A stretch of 64,000 bases of DNA from contig JBCBGF010000007.1 in NCBI GenBank assembly GCA_038526915.1, positions 62,001-126,000 of the forward strand, in the 5' to 3' direction. Position numbers and translations under genes: made by a program. The notes beneath the pieces are model-generated. The model did no database searches, was not told the origin of the DNA, and saw nothing but the letters and a program-made list of their open reading frames with translations. The DNA is from JBCBGF01 sp038526915 (GTDB taxonomy: Bacteria; Pseudomonadota; Alphaproteobacteria; Rhodobacterales; Rhodobacteraceae). Below, in pieces: positions 26,390 to 35,658 of this stretch. Within the stretch, counting starts at the first letter, position 1, and each line of letters starts with the position of its first letter.

Positions 26390-27196
26390 TCAGGCAGACC
26401 CGAACATCTGATCCATGCTGATCGACGGCTGCTGGCAGCCCGCTTCGCCCACGATCTTGGCCGGCACACCCGCAACCGTGGTCTTCTCGGGGATATCCTC
26501 CAAAACGACGGACCCTGCGGCGATCCGCGAACAATCGCCCACGCGGATGTTCCCCAAAACCTTCGCCCCGGCCCCGATCAGAACCCCGCACCCGATCTTC
26601 GGATGCCGGTCTTCTTCTTCCTTGCCGGTCCCGCCCAACGTCACCGAATGCAGCATCGACACGTTGTCACCGACAACTGCCGTCTCACCGATCACGATGG
26701 AATGGGCATGGTCGATCATGATGCCTTTGCCGATCCGCGCATTGGGATGCACATCCACCCCAAACACCTCCGACACCCGCATCTGAAAGAAATAGGCCAT
26801 ATCCGCCCGGCCCTGCTTCCACAGCCAATGGCCCACGCGGTAGGCCTGCAAGGCCTGGTAGCCTTTGAAGTATAGCAATGGCTGGATCATCCGGTGGCAC
26901 GCCGGATCGCGATCAAACGTCGCCACAATATCCGCCCGTGCCGCATTCACGATCTCTGCATCGCTGGCCAATGCCTGATCGACGATTTCGCGCAGCAACT
27001 GCTCGGTCATATCGCCCGAGGCCAGCTTTTGCGAAATCCGATAGCCCAGCGCCGCCTCTAGCGTTTTATGGTGCAAAACACTGGAATGAATGAGCCCGCC
27101 CAAAAGCGGCTCATCCGCCACGGCCGTCTCCGCCTCGTCGCGAATCCGCGACCAGATCGGATCAAGTTCGGTCACATTCGGCTGTGTATGTGCCAT
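26390..27196 (-). CDS. cysE: Serine O-acetyltransferase
   Basis: The product has 268 residues. A helical N-terminal domain (about 1-140) is followed by a left-handed beta-helix of hexapeptide repeats: 'GKGIMIDHAHSIVIGETAVV', 'GVLIGAGAKVLGNIRVGDCS' and AAGSVVLEDIPEKTTVAGVPAK. It acetylates serine with acetyl-CoA, the committed step of cysteine synthesis, and often associates with CysK by its C-terminus, which here ends in ...DQMFGSA rather than the classic Ile. cysE next to the GTA cluster is a known conserved neighbourhood in Rhodobacterales. Confidence 0.95.
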   Translation of the reverse strand: MAHTQPNVTELDPIWSRIRDEAETAVADEPLLGGLIHSSVLHHKTLEAALGYRISQKLASGDMTEQLLREIVDQALASDAEIVNAARADIVATFDRDPACHRMIQPLLYFKGYQALQAYRVGHWLWKQGRADMAYFFQMRVSEVFGVDVHPNARIGKGIMIDHAHSIVIGETAVVGDNVSMLHSVTLGGTGKEEEDRHPKIGCGVLIGAGAKVLGNIRVGDCSRIAAGSVVLEDIPEKTTVAGVPAKIVGEAGCQQPSISMDQMFGSA

Positions 27197-27276
27197 CTGC
27201 TTTCCTTCAGCTTGGCGCGTTTCTACACCATATAGGGAAACAGAACCAAGCCGTTAAGCACAGGCCACCGAACACC

Positions 27277-27618
27277 TTGCCGTCAACTGCCGATACCGAA
27301 AGCTACCGCGCCCGCCTGCAAAGCGAACTCGCTGCTTTGGAAGAAGAGGATGCCTTAGGTGAGGAAAGCCAACAAACGGTGACACTCGACCAGCAGTCCG
27401 TCGGGCGCCTCAGCCGAATGGACGCGCTCCAACAACAAGCCATGGCCCAGGCCACCAAACGCCGCCGCGCCACACAACGCGTGCGCATTGTCGCCGCTCT
27501 CACCCGTATGGACGACGGCGAATACGGCTACTGCATTGATTGCGGAGATGAAATCGCGAAAGCACGGCTCGATCACGACCCGGCATTCCCCAAGTGCCTG
27601 TCCTGCGCCCGCGGCTGA
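27277..27618 (+). CDS. DksA/TraR-type C4 zinc-finger protein
   Basis: The product has 113 residues if read from TTG 27277; the true start is uncertain because no ATG precedes the conserved part. The C-terminal CIDCGDEI...KCLSC zinc finger (C-x2-C-x17-C-x2-C) is preceded by a helical hairpin ('RLSRMDALQQQAMAQATK'). Proteins of this type bind RNA polymerase through its secondary channel. The acidic tip residues typical of DksA are not obvious, so it could be a shorter TraR/YbiI-like form. It is divergent from cysE, and its 3' end overlaps the opposite-strand DUF7742-like gene by 46 bases. Confidence 0.75.
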   Translation: MPSTADTESYRARLQSELAALEEEDALGEESQQTVTLDQQSVGRLSRMDALQQQAMAQATKRRRATQRVRIVAALTRMDDGEYGYCIDCGDEIAKARLDHDPAFPKCLSCARG

Positions 27619-27884
27619 TCAAACGCCGTTAGGACAAGCTGCAAGCTCTCCCGAAACGCCCGATCATCCAGAAACGGCTCCGCCACCCGCGGCCGGCGCA
27701 GCGCCACCGCCATCAGGCTCCCATCCCCCCAAATCGGGTGCATCCGGTCGTGCCTTACCCGATGCGCACCCGCCGCTTCCGCTTCCCGCAGCATGCGGTA
27801 AAGCGCCCACAACCTCAGCCGTCCCGACAAACGCGCCAGCACCCGCGCGGCCAGGACAGCATCGGCCACAGCAACACGTTGCAA
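27573..27884 (-). CDS. Small DUF7742-like protein at the end of the GTA cluster
   Basis: The product has 103 residues and is probably cytosolic. It has an Arg/Ala-rich helical N-terminus ('LREAEAAGAHRVRHDRMHPI') and the stretch HPIWGDGSLMAVALRR, then a helix-rich end. I recall small proteins of this shape after the GTA in other Rhodobacterales, so the DUF7742 label is tentative and the function is unknown. It follows the DUF2793 gene by three bases on the same strand, so it is in the GTA transcript. Its 3' end lies antisense to the DksA-like gene. Confidence 0.65.
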   Translation of the reverse strand: MQRVAVADAVLAARVLARLSGRLRLWALYRMLREAEAAGAHRVRHDRMHPIWGDGSLMAVALRRPRVAEPFLDDRAFRESLQLVLTAFDQPRAQDRHLGNAGS

Positions 27885-27887
27885 CGC

Positions 27888-28601
27888 TCAGCCCCGCGGC
27901 ACCTGCAACTCCGCCAGATGCACGGCCAACCGCACGACACCGTCATCCAACGCACCATCTTCACCGGTCAGCGTCAGCGCCGTATCCGCATAATACGCAA
28001 GCGGGCTCGACGTCAGCCCCGACACCCAGGACCCCGCAGTCTTGCCAAGCCCTGATCCATACCGATCGTCCGACACGCCACCGATCCCCAACCGCCACGT
28101 TGCCGCCGCACCACCCAGCGCACTCACGACGCGGCCGGTGACGCCAAACACAAGCGACCCTGCTGGAATGACGGCATTCGTCTCACTGCTCACGCCCGAA
28201 CCAACCGTGTGATCAATCTCCACCACCCGGCTCAACATCGCCGCCCCGTTCTCCGACACAGCGCCCTGCCCCGCCTGCCAGGCCACCCCGTCAAACACAC
28301 ACGGCACACCCTCGTCGGCGATCCACCCGCGCCAACCAACCTGAGGCGTCAAGAACACCCATCCGCCGTTCAAAAACAGCGCCAGCGCCCCATCCTGCCC
28401 TTCCCAGGCATTCACCGCGCCACCGGGCACAGCAAAAACCGCCCCCTCATCCGGGGCGATCGGCGGCACCACAACACTCCGCGACGCCAATGTCATCTGC
28501 ACCAGCGCATCCACCCGCGCCAACGCCTCATTCACCGTCACATGCTTCTGCGCCTGCGCCGGCTGAACCAGCGGCAATTCCAGCGTTCCTGTCTTATCCA
28601 T
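27888..28601 (-). CDS. DUF2793 phage-type protein after GTA megatron
   Basis: The product has 237 residues. The N-terminus reads 'LVQPAQAQKHVTVNEALARVDALVQ', the hallmark of DUF2793, which is found in prophage and GTA tail regions. The central WEGQDGALALFLNGGWVFLTPQVG-type strands suggest a beta-rich, possibly surface-exposed fibre or tip. The C-terminus has 'TWRLGIGGVSDDRYGSGLG', a segment seen in receptor-binding or glycan-binding phage parts. Start ATG 28601 overlaps the g15 stop by 8 bases, so it belongs to the GTA operon. Confidence 0.8.
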   Translation of the reverse strand: MDKTGTLELPLVQPAQAQKHVTVNEALARVDALVQMTLASRSVVVPPIAPDEGAVFAVPGGAVNAWEGQDGALALFLNGGWVFLTPQVGWRGWIADEGVPCVFDGVAWQAGQGAVSENGAAMLSRVVEIDHTVGSGVSSETNAVIPAGSLVFGVTGRVVSALGGAAATWRLGIGGVSDDRYGSGLGKTAGSWVSGLTSSPLAYYADTALTLTGEDGALDDGVVRLAVHLAELQVPRG

Positions 28602-31600
28602 CGCGACCAATCCTCCTGAACGGACCCGCTCCAAAACTCTCCGACACCTGCGCCACCGCAATCTCATAGGGCCCAACCACCCCATCACTCGCCCGCGCCG
28701 CCGCGCCATAGGCCCAGCCAGGCGCGGTCACCATCTCCTCGCGCAGCACCGCACCCCCGGCCTCAACCCGCACCAGGTACCGCTCGGCCCCTTCGCCCAG
28801 CGGCACATCCACGCCCTGCCAGCTATCGCCATCCACACGCGTCCGCCGGATCCAGGAAAACACCTCGCCCCCGGCCCCATCCGGCACGCCACGCAAATGC
28901 ACCGGCGCCAGGGGTCGCAACCCGACCCCCTCGAACGCCCGCGTCTCTGCCACATAAACCGAGTCATCCACCGCCCGAGACGTTGGCCCAACCCGATAGG
29001 TCCGCGCCAACCCCCGCGCCGCAGCCCCATGATCCACCTGCATAAGCGCCGGCGAGCCCATCACAAACCGCGACCCCGCAGGCCACTCACCACCAACCGC
29101 ATCCGTCCCGGCCTGCCCCCGCAGCCGCATCCGCAGATCATATACCCCCGGCTCCACCAACTCGGCCTCGGCAAACTGAAACACCTCCCAGACATCATCC
29201 ACCCCGGTCCCAATCGCGGCCACATTCGCCCCGCCGAAGACCGCCTCCGGCTCCGCCGACATCAACGCCCCGCTAAACAGCCGCACCCGCAGCGCTGCTC
29301 CCCGGTCCCAGAGCCCCGGCACGGCAGGCCCCATCGCCGTCAGTGTCTCTCCCGTGACAGCCCCAGACGAGATCACCCCATCCAGCACGAACCCGTTCTC
29401 CGACGCCGACGAATACACCGCCACCGACCCCGGCCAGGGATCCGCATGCACCGCCACATGCGGCGCGTGGGGCACTTCCGCCCCGGTCAACAAAGGCAGA
29501 TCGAGAAACACCGTGAACACCGGCAACGGTGCGACGTACCCCCCACCGGACCCGCCAGTCTCAACCCCAATAACCTCACCCGCAGCCACCGCCTCTGGCG
29601 CCACGCGCACCCCTTGCATCAGCCGACCCGAGCCCACTTCGACCCGGTCCACCCGATACCGCGCCGCGCCCCCAGGCTCGGCAATCTCAACCACATCCCC
29701 CGCGCCCACATCCGAACACGACGCCGGCAGGGCAAACCGGACCCGATCCCGGCCAATCCGCGCCTCGGACAGCCACCGATCCGCCACCGCCCGCGCTTCC
29801 GTTTCGGTCAGCACCAAGGGCACATCCGTCTGCGCCACACTCCGCGTCGCCTCATCGGGAAAAATCGCCTCCGACGCCCGCACCGCATAATCGCCATCGG
29901 CCTCAAACGAATTCACCCGAACCCGCCCCACCGTCTCCGCAAACGGCTGCCGCACCCGCTCCAGATCGCCCTCGATCTCCGGCGTCACCACAACCCGCTC
30001 AACATCGACCACAGCCGACACCCGCGCATCTCGCGTCCGAAACACCAGAGCGCCATTCCGCTCCACCGCGTCGAAGCCATAGGTCAGCATCAACGGCTGC
30101 AACGCCTCCCGCGCCGTCCCGCCATCCCGCATCACATAGCCGCGCACCAGCCCATAGAGGCGGCTCACATCGTAATTCGAAAGTCCCGCCCGATCACAAA
30201 TCTCCGCCACGACTGAAGCCAGAGACCGCGACGAGGTCCGCCCGTTCAGCCAATGCCCCAGCGCATAGTTCCCGCCATCGCTCCACAGATCACCGCGCAC
30301 CGGAAACGCCGGATAGGGCCGCGCATCCCAGGCCCAAACAAACGCCCGGTCCACATCCACCATCGGTCCGCCATACAAGGCGGATACCGGGTTGTTCACA
30401 GCCTCCCGCCAATACCCCAACTGCGCACGCAGATACTGCATCTGCATGAAGTCATCCCGCGCCCCCGTCGAAAAATGCGGCAGGTCCGACTCCGACGATT
30501 TCGGATCAAAAAACTTGTTGGGCTCATTCGCCCCCTTATCGACCGAGGGACAGCCTATCTCGGTAAACCAAAACGGCTTACTCCCCGGCAACCAGGCCGT
30601 CGGCACTGCACTCCGCACGCCGCCAACCCGCTCATGGTGGGCATTCTCCCACCAACTCCGCAGGTCCTTGTAGCGATAGATCCAAGGCTCCCCATGCGCC
30701 CCATCGCTGATCGCCTCGCGCGCCTGCGCCTCTCGCGCTGCCTCCGAGGGGTAAAACCAGTCAAACCCCTCGCCACCCTCGATATTCTCGCGCAGGTAGC
30801 TTAGGTCATAGATCGCCCCAGGCCCTGCATCGGCATGATCCTCGCCATCGCGCCAATCCGACAGCGGCACATAATTGTCGATCCCGATGAAATCGATCGC
30901 CGGATCGGCCCACAAAGGATCGAGGTGGAAATACACATCCCCACTCCCATCCTCCGGCCGATACCCGAAATATTCCGACCAATCAGCCGCATAGCCGATC
31001 TTCACCCCCGGCCCTAGCACCGCCCGCACATCCGCCGCCAGAACCCGAAAAGCCTCCACCACCGGAAACCCCGCGGCACCCCGCAGCGTCGTCAGCCCCC
31101 GCAGCTCCGACCCAATGCAAAACGCATCCACACCGCCCGCCGCCACGCACAAATGCGCGTAGTGCAAAATGAACCGCCGAAACGACCACTCCGCCGGCCC
31201 CGAATAGCTCACCGCCCCCTCGGACACCGAAAAATCCGAAACCGCAGCGCTCCCAAAAAACGCCGCTACCTCCGCATCGACCGTCGCCGACCCATCCGGC
31301 GATCCATCTCGGCCCGGCGCCACCGAACACGTAATCCGCCCTCGCCACGGCAAAACCGGCTGGTCCTCGGCCTCCGAGTACGGATCCGCCAACCCGTTCC
31401 CCGCCAACTGATCCATCAGCACGAAAGGATAAAACATCACCTCGCGCCCACCGGCCCGAAGCTCCTGCACAGCTTCAACCACCGCCGCATCCGCCGGCGT
31501 ACCCCCGTAGACAGGCCCACCGTCTAACTCCGGCATCACCGCCGCTTCGGCCCGCGACACCCCAGCCACGCGCCAAGGCATGCCCACACCATCACGATCC

Positions 31601-32538
31601 CGCTGCTCAACCTTCGGCTGAATGGAACATGACGCGCACCGCAGATCATCCCCCACCCAACTCACCACCAGCGACGTCGCCCCATGGTTCGGCAACTCCG
31701 CCCGCAGCACATCCACCGAGGCCTGAAAATCCGTCACGCCCTCAACCGAATTGACGTTCAAAGACCGGCTCACTCCCGGCGCGGTCGTCTCATGCACCGG
31801 CGTCGTGGCCAGCGAATACTCCCCCGTCCCCGGCACCAGAGCCACGGCGGAAATCCTATCCGCCAGATCCTCCTCAGGCCGCGTCCCCGACACCGCCCGA
31901 ACCACCTCAAACGAAAACTGCGGCACCCGATTGCCATAGGGCGCCAGTTGCAAATCCTCGATCACGGCGTAAGCCGTACCCCGAAACGCCGGCGCATTCC
32001 CCGCGCCCTCAACGGCGGCGATTTTCGCATCCGGCACCTGATCCTCGGTCCCGCGATACACCCGGATATTCAGATCCCGCGACGTGATCTCATCCCCATC
32101 GGCCCAGATCCGCCCCAGCCGCGAAATCTCACCACGCCCCACGGCAATCGCCAGGCTCACCGAATAGGAGTACTCCCGCACCGTCGTCGATGCCGACCCA
32201 CCACCACCCTTGCCCGAGCCTCCGCTCGACACCTGGCTCTCATTCACCGTCTCCATGAACCGCGAGGCCCAGATCACCTGACCGCCCACGCGCATCCGTC
32301 CGAACACCTCTTCGACCGGCGCGCCCTCACTCGCCCCATTCAGCCGAAACCGCTCGATCCGCCCCGTTTCAACCGTCGACGACCCACTGCTCGACGCAAA
32401 CAAGCGGCGATCCACCGCTTGCCCCACAGTCGCACCAATCGCCTTGCCGATCGCCACCGATGACAGCCCCAGCACACCCCCGCCAATCGAGGCCCCCGCC
32501 GCCGCACCGACAGCCGACAGTACAAGCGTCGCCATCAC
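28594..32538 (-). CDS. g15: GTA megatron protein (g15), host-specificity/tail-tip
   Basis: The product has 1314 residues. A glycine-rich start (AVGAAAGASIGGGVLGL) leads into a tail-protein region, then a TIM-barrel glycoside-hydrolase-like domain (about 420-720) with 'FIGIDNYVPLSDWRDGEDHA' and WFTEIGCPSVDKGANEPNKF, which includes a candidate catalytic Glu. A phage-tail-3-like domain (about 780-960) and a C-terminal beta domain follow. In RcGTA this protein sits at the tail tip and helps DNA entry. The size matches the RcGTA relative (about 1300). It is coupled to g14 by a 4-base overlap. Confidence 0.93.
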   Translation of the reverse strand: MMATLVLSAVGAAAGASIGGGVLGLSSVAIGKAIGATVGQAVDRRLFASSSGSSTVETGRIERFRLNGASEGAPVEEVFGRMRVGGQVIWASRFMETVNESQVSSGGSGKGGGGSASTTVREYSYSVSLAIAVGRGEISRLGRIWADGDEITSRDLNIRVYRGTEDQVPDAKIAAVEGAGNAPAFRGTAYAVIEDLQLAPYGNRVPQFSFEVVRAVSGTRPEEDLADRISAVALVPGTGEYSLATTPVHETTAPGVSRSLNVNSVEGVTDFQASVDVLRAELPNHGATSLVVSWVGDDLRCASCSIQPKVEQRDRDGVGMPWRVAGVSRAEAAVMPELDGGPVYGGTPADAAVVEAVQELRAGGREVMFYPFVLMDQLAGNGLADPYSEAEDQPVLPWRGRITCSVAPGRDGSPDGSATVDAEVAAFFGSAAVSDFSVSEGAVSYSGPAEWSFRRFILHYAHLCVAAGGVDAFCIGSELRGLTTLRGAAGFPVVEAFRVLAADVRAVLGPGVKIGYAADWSEYFGYRPEDGSGDVYFHLDPLWADPAIDFIGIDNYVPLSDWRDGEDHADAGPGAIYDLSYLRENIEGGEGFDWFYPSEAAREAQAREAISDGAHGEPWIYRYKDLRSWWENAHHERVGGVRSAVPTAWLPGSKPFWFTEIGCPSVDKGANEPNKFFDPKSSESDLPHFSTGARDDFMQMQYLRAQLGYWREAVNNPVSALYGGPMVDVDRAFVWAWDARPYPAFPVRGDLWSDGGNYALGHWLNGRTSSRSLASVVAEICDRAGLSNYDVSRLYGLVRGYVMRDGGTAREALQPLMLTYGFDAVERNGALVFRTRDARVSAVVDVERVVVTPEIEGDLERVRQPFAETVGRVRVNSFEADGDYAVRASEAIFPDEATRSVAQTDVPLVLTETEARAVADRWLSEARIGRDRVRFALPASCSDVGAGDVVEIAEPGGAARYRVDRVEVGSGRLMQGVRVAPEAVAAGEVIGVETGGSGGGYVAPLPVFTVFLDLPLLTGAEVPHAPHVAVHADPWPGSVAVYSSASENGFVLDGVISSGAVTGETLTAMGPAVPGLWDRGAALRVRLFSGALMSAEPEAVFGGANVAAIGTGVDDVWEVFQFAEAELVEPGVYDLRMRLRGQAGTDAVGGEWPAGSRFVMGSPALMQVDHGAAARGLARTYRVGPTSRAVDDSVYVAETRAFEGVGLRPLAPVHLRGVPDGAGGEVFSWIRRTRVDGDSWQGVDVPLGEGAERYLVRVEAGGAVLREEMVTAPGWAYGAAARASDGVVGPYEIAVAQVSESFGAGPFRRIGRDG

Positions 32539-32975
32539 TCAACCCCTTCAGGAAACTGAAAAACCGCCACGATCCGGCGCTGCCATGCCTCGGACAAAGG
32601 CGTCTCAACCACCCCGTGCCGCTGATAGGCATGGATCACTGAAAAACCGGGCGCACCGCGCCCGACAATCCCCAGATGCTTCGCCACCGCCCCATCCCGC
32701 ATCCGAAACAGAACGATATCCCCCAGCTCCAACGCCGCGCCCGCGGGCCTAGCCACCATATGCCGCCGCGCCGCACCCCAAAGCGCCTCCACCTGTCCCG
32801 GTTCCCCCCAATCCGGCGTATAGGCCGGCAACCGCTCAGGCTCATCACCCAAAGCCTCCCGCCAGACCCCGCGAATGAGCCCGAGGCAATCCGCCCCAAC
32901 GCCCTTCACCGATGCCTGATGATGATACGGCGTCCCCAGCCAGCCCCGCGCCAGCTCCGCATGCCAAGCACTCAA
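32535..32975 (-). CDS. g14: GTA g14, NlpC/P60-type cell-wall peptidase
   Basis: The product has 146 residues. The catalytic cysteine is in VGADCLGLIRG (Cys 30), the His is in VAKHLGIVGRG, and the rest fits a small papain-like NlpC/P60 fold. In RcGTA the protein is part of the tail tip and is thought to cut recipient peptidoglycan. Overlaps with g13 and g15 (4 bases each) show coupled translation. Confidence 0.93.
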   Translation of the reverse strand: MSAWHAELARGWLGTPYHHQASVKGVGADCLGLIRGVWREALGDEPERLPAYTPDWGEPGQVEALWGAARRHMVARPAGAALELGDIVLFRMRDGAVAKHLGIVGRGAPGFSVIHAYQRHGVVETPLSEAWQRRIVAVFQFPEGVE

Positions 32976-33850
32976 GACCCCAGGCTCCCGCCGTCGTTCT
33001 GCCCGCCGTGACGCGGATAGCTCAGCTGCCAGTCATCGCCTGGAATATGCGGAAACCCTCGAAAATTCAGAAAGTTATCATACTTTGCCTTACACGTCGC
33101 CGCCCGCTTGTCACACCCCGGCTCCAACCGGATCAAATCACCCGCAACCACCTCCGCCCGCAAAGGCTCCAACACCGCCAACCGCCGAACCCCATCGCGC
33201 GACACATCCGACCGAATAATCCCGCGAAGTCCCACGGCCGCCCCGTCCAGCACCCGCAAGACTCCGTTCTCAAACCACCGCGCCTCGAACCCGTCTAGCC
33301 AAGAAAACACAAACGTCTGCCGATCCTCGACAGACGCCACAGCCACCTCAGCCGCAAACCCGGCCTGATCCAGATCGAACCCACACTCCGCATCGCCCAG
33401 CACCGCCGAACACGGCTTCTGATACACCCGCCCCTGCGGCTGATTCAGCACCTCTGCCAACCCGCGCAACTCCGCGCGAAATGCCGACCCTGCCCGCACG
33501 ATTTCTCCCAACTGCCCCCGAAACAGCACCTCCCGCTCCTCCGGCAAAGCCCAATTCACCTGCCACGCAACTACTTCAGCCCCATCGAACCGCCCCGCCT
33601 CGATCTCGGCCTCGTCAATCGTCTCGCTCGACAGCGCACCAACCGCCTCGGTGTTATCAATCGCCAACCCCGTGCTCTGCTCCAACGCCCGAGCCGTCAG
33701 CCCCGTCTCAGCGTTAAAGGTGATCCCATCAAACGCCAGTGCCCGGTCATGATCGGTGAACCCCAACCGAACCCCATCCGCCCGCGTCAACGCCCAGCAC
33801 CGACACACCGTCGTGTTGCCGCTCGCCAGATGCGCGCTGAGCCCGCTCAT
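32972..33850 (-). CDS. g13: GTA g13, tail hub protein (DUF2163)
   Basis: The product has 292 residues. The N-terminal domain has 'RCWALTRADGVRLGFTDHDR', typical of the DUF2163/BR0599 family. Near the C-terminus are four cysteines, C147, C156, C246 and C253 (in KPCSAV, AECGF, PGCDKRA and ATCKAK), arranged as expected for an iron-sulfur site like that of lambda tail-tip gpL; a cluster in RcGTA hub is my recollection. It forms the hub joining tail tube to tip. Confidence 0.92.
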   Translation of the reverse strand: MSGLSAHLASGNTTVCRCWALTRADGVRLGFTDHDRALAFDGITFNAETGLTARALEQSTGLAIDNTEAVGALSSETIDEAEIEAGRFDGAEVVAWQVNWALPEEREVLFRGQLGEIVRAGSAFRAELRGLAEVLNQPQGRVYQKPCSAVLGDAECGFDLDQAGFAAEVAVASVEDRQTFVFSWLDGFEARWFENGVLRVLDGAAVGLRGIIRSDVSRDGVRRLAVLEPLRAEVVAGDLIRLEPGCDKRAATCKAKYDNFLNFRGFPHIPGDDWQLSYPRHGGQNDGGSLGS

Positions 33851-34479
33851 ACCCGCACCTCGACCACCGGCACCGACGGCACATCCCCCGCCTGAAAGCT
33901 CGCCATCGAGACAGAGATCCTATCCGTATCGAACCGCACCGGCACATCGAACTCGAACCCCGCCGTCACCTCGGACCCGCTCACAGGGGGCGCAACAAAC
34001 GTCACGACGCCGGTCGCCAGATCGACTGTGAAATCAGACCCGTCCACCTGCCCCACACCATCCACCGCAACCAGCACCGTCCCGGCCACCGGCTTCACAA
34101 TCGCCCGCGCATAACTCGCACCACCGGACGCATAGGCCTTTACCAACTGGAACGCCGTCTCCACCCCATCACCCGTCCCGATCACCTGATCCCCGGCCTC
34201 AGGCTCCTCGGACGCCAGACACGACTTGAAGTCCGTCCAATCCTTCCACCGAAACCCATGCAACTGCCCCTGCCGCGCCTCGAAAAATGCCAGCAGCTCC
34301 GACAGATCATCCAACGAACACATCCCCATCCCCGCGTCATACCGATGCCGCGACTGCGCCCAGGGCGTGTTCCGCTCCTCGTACCCATTCGCCAGCGTCA
34401 CCACCTCGGCCCGCCGCTCCGGCCCACCAGCCGAGCCAAAGCTCAATGCCGTCGGAAACCGCACTTCATGAAATGCCAT
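33847..34479 (-). CDS. g12: GTA g12, distal tail protein (DUF2460)
   Basis: The product has 210 residues. The starting segment 'AFHEVRFPTALSFGSAGGPE', then ANGYEERNTPWAQSRHRYDAG, and FEARQGQLHGFRWKDWTDFKS identify DUF2460. It forms the ring at the end of the tail tube that connects to the hub. It has the 4-base overlap with g13 seen through most of the cluster. Confidence 0.93.
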   Translation of the reverse strand: MAFHEVRFPTALSFGSAGGPERRAEVVTLANGYEERNTPWAQSRHRYDAGMGMCSLDDLSELLAFFEARQGQLHGFRWKDWTDFKSCLASEEPEAGDQVIGTGDGVETAFQLVKAYASGGASYARAIVKPVAGTVLVAVDGVGQVDGSDFTVDLATGVVTFVAPPVSGSEVTAGFEFDVPVRFDTDRISVSMASFQAGDVPSVPVVEVRV

Positions 34480-34485
34480 GATCCC

Positions 34486-35148
34486 TCACCCGTTCCGCTG
34501 CGCCTGGCTCAGCATGCGGCTCACCTGCGCCGCCACCTGGCTGCGCGACCGCTCGAACCCTGCCACATCCGGCGTGCTGATATTCACCACCACGTTCATA
34601 GGCCGCCCGCCGGAAGCACTCCGCACCCCCAGCCGCCCATCGGCCCCACGCGCCAGCGGCAAGATCGCCTCCGGCCCCGCCTCGCCCATCAAGCCAGTCC
34701 CGCCCCGCATCGGAAACGCCACCGGCGCACTCACAACGCCACCCGACGCAAAGGGCATCACCCGCCCTTGCGTGAACCCCGCGCCATCCGCAAAGGGCAA
34801 CAACCCGTTCATCACACCCGCAACACCGCGCCCGAGCATCCCGCCAAAATGCCCCATCACCGGCGAGATCGCCGCCCGGTAACTCGCCCGCGCAACCGTC
34901 TCACCAAGCCCGCGCAACGTGTCCGACACCCGCGCCCCGTCAAACACCAGCCCCTCGAACGCCCGCGTCATCCCCGCGGTCAAGCTCGCGCTCAAGCTCC
35001 GCACATCGCGCCGCACGTCCGACACGGTCGAGCGCATCTGAACCAACTCGCCCGTCACCGCCGCCGCCATGCTCTGACTGCCCGACAGCGCCTGTTCCAA
35101 CGCATCGATCTGGCTGGCAAAGTCGTCCAGCCCGTCCACATCATTCAT
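34486..35148 (-). CDS. g11: GTA g11, tape measure protein
   Basis: The product has 220 residues, unusually short for a tape measure but as in RcGTA, whose tail is short. A coiled-coil N-terminus ('DFASQIDALEQALSGSQSM') is followed by a Gly-rich region with 'AGVMNGLLPFADGAGFTQG' and 'GGTGLMGEAGPEAILPL', and 'VVVNISTPDVAGFERSRSQV' at the end. The tape measure sets tail length and is ejected into the recipient. Start ATG 35148 overlaps the g10.1 stop by 8 bases. Confidence 0.9.
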   Translation of the reverse strand: MNDVDGLDDFASQIDALEQALSGSQSMAAAVTGELVQMRSTVSDVRRDVRSLSASLTAGMTRAFEGLVFDGARVSDTLRGLGETVARASYRAAISPVMGHFGGMLGRGVAGVMNGLLPFADGAGFTQGRVMPFASGGVVSAPVAFPMRGGTGLMGEAGPEAILPLARGADGRLGVRSASGGRPMNVVVNISTPDVAGFERSRSQVAAQVSRMLSQAQRNG

Positions 35149-35344
35149 CCCGCTCACCCCGCAACTTGTCCGGATAGGCCCGCGCGAGGGCCTCCAGCCC
35201 ATCTCGCGTCAACGGCGCCGCCCCCGATCCCCGACCCATGAGAAACGCCAACTCCGCCGGGCTCAGCCGCCAGAACACCGCTGGCGGCAAACGCAGCCCG
35301 CGCAACCCGGCGGCCATCAACGCCGCCCAGTCAAACCCGTTCAT
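35141..35344 (-). CDS. g10.1: GTA g10.1, tail assembly chaperone-like small protein
   Basis: The product has 67 residues. 'LRLPPAVFWRLSPAELAFL' is the signature of the small Rhodobacterales GTA protein next to g10 (phage-tail-assembly-chaperone-like). With g10 it is thought to hold the tape measure before tail polymerisation. It overlaps g10 by 4 bases and g11 by 8. Confidence 0.85.
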   Translation of the reverse strand: MNGFDWAALMAAGLRGLRLPPAVFWRLSPAELAFLMGRGSGAAPLTRDGLEALARAYPDKLRGERDE

Positions 35345-35658
35345 CGCTCCGGCAACGCAAACGCCCGCACCAACAGCGTCCCCGCCAGCCGCGCCGCCTC
35401 CAGCGGCCCGCCCTCGATCTCCGCTGACACCAGCGCCTCAGCCGACCCGCGCCAGCCCCCGCCACGCAAACCCGCCACGATCAACGCCAAAACATCCCGC
35501 GTCGCCGCCCGCCCCTGCTCAAACCGCTCGATCAGCGCCACAAGGCTCTCCGCCCCGAGGCTCTCCTCTAGCTCCGCCAAGGCCCCAAGCGTCAGCTTCA
35601 TCACATGCCGCTCGCCATCGATGACAATCGCCACCTCGCCCGCCCAAGGGTTCCCCAT
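35341..35658 (-). CDS. g10: GTA g10, tail tube/tape measure chaperone (gp10 family)
   Basis: The product has 105 residues from ATG 35658; TTG 35661 is an alternative. It starts 'GNPWAGEVAIVIDGERHVMK' and has LGALAELEESLGAESLVALIERFE, typical of the gene transfer agent family GTA_gp10. It overlaps the g9 stop by 1 base (TGATG). Confidence 0.88.
   Translation of the reverse strand: MGNPWAGEVAIVIDGERHVMKLTLGALAELEESLGAESLVALIERFEQGRAATRDVLALIVAGLRGGGWRGSAEALVSAEIEGGPLEAARLAGTLLVRAFALPER

Noticed and set aside
28897..30216. Long plus-strand open frame opposite g15
   Set aside because: It is a byproduct of the GC-rich codons in g15 on the minus strand: composition rich in Arg, Pro and His, no ribosome site and no recognisable motif.
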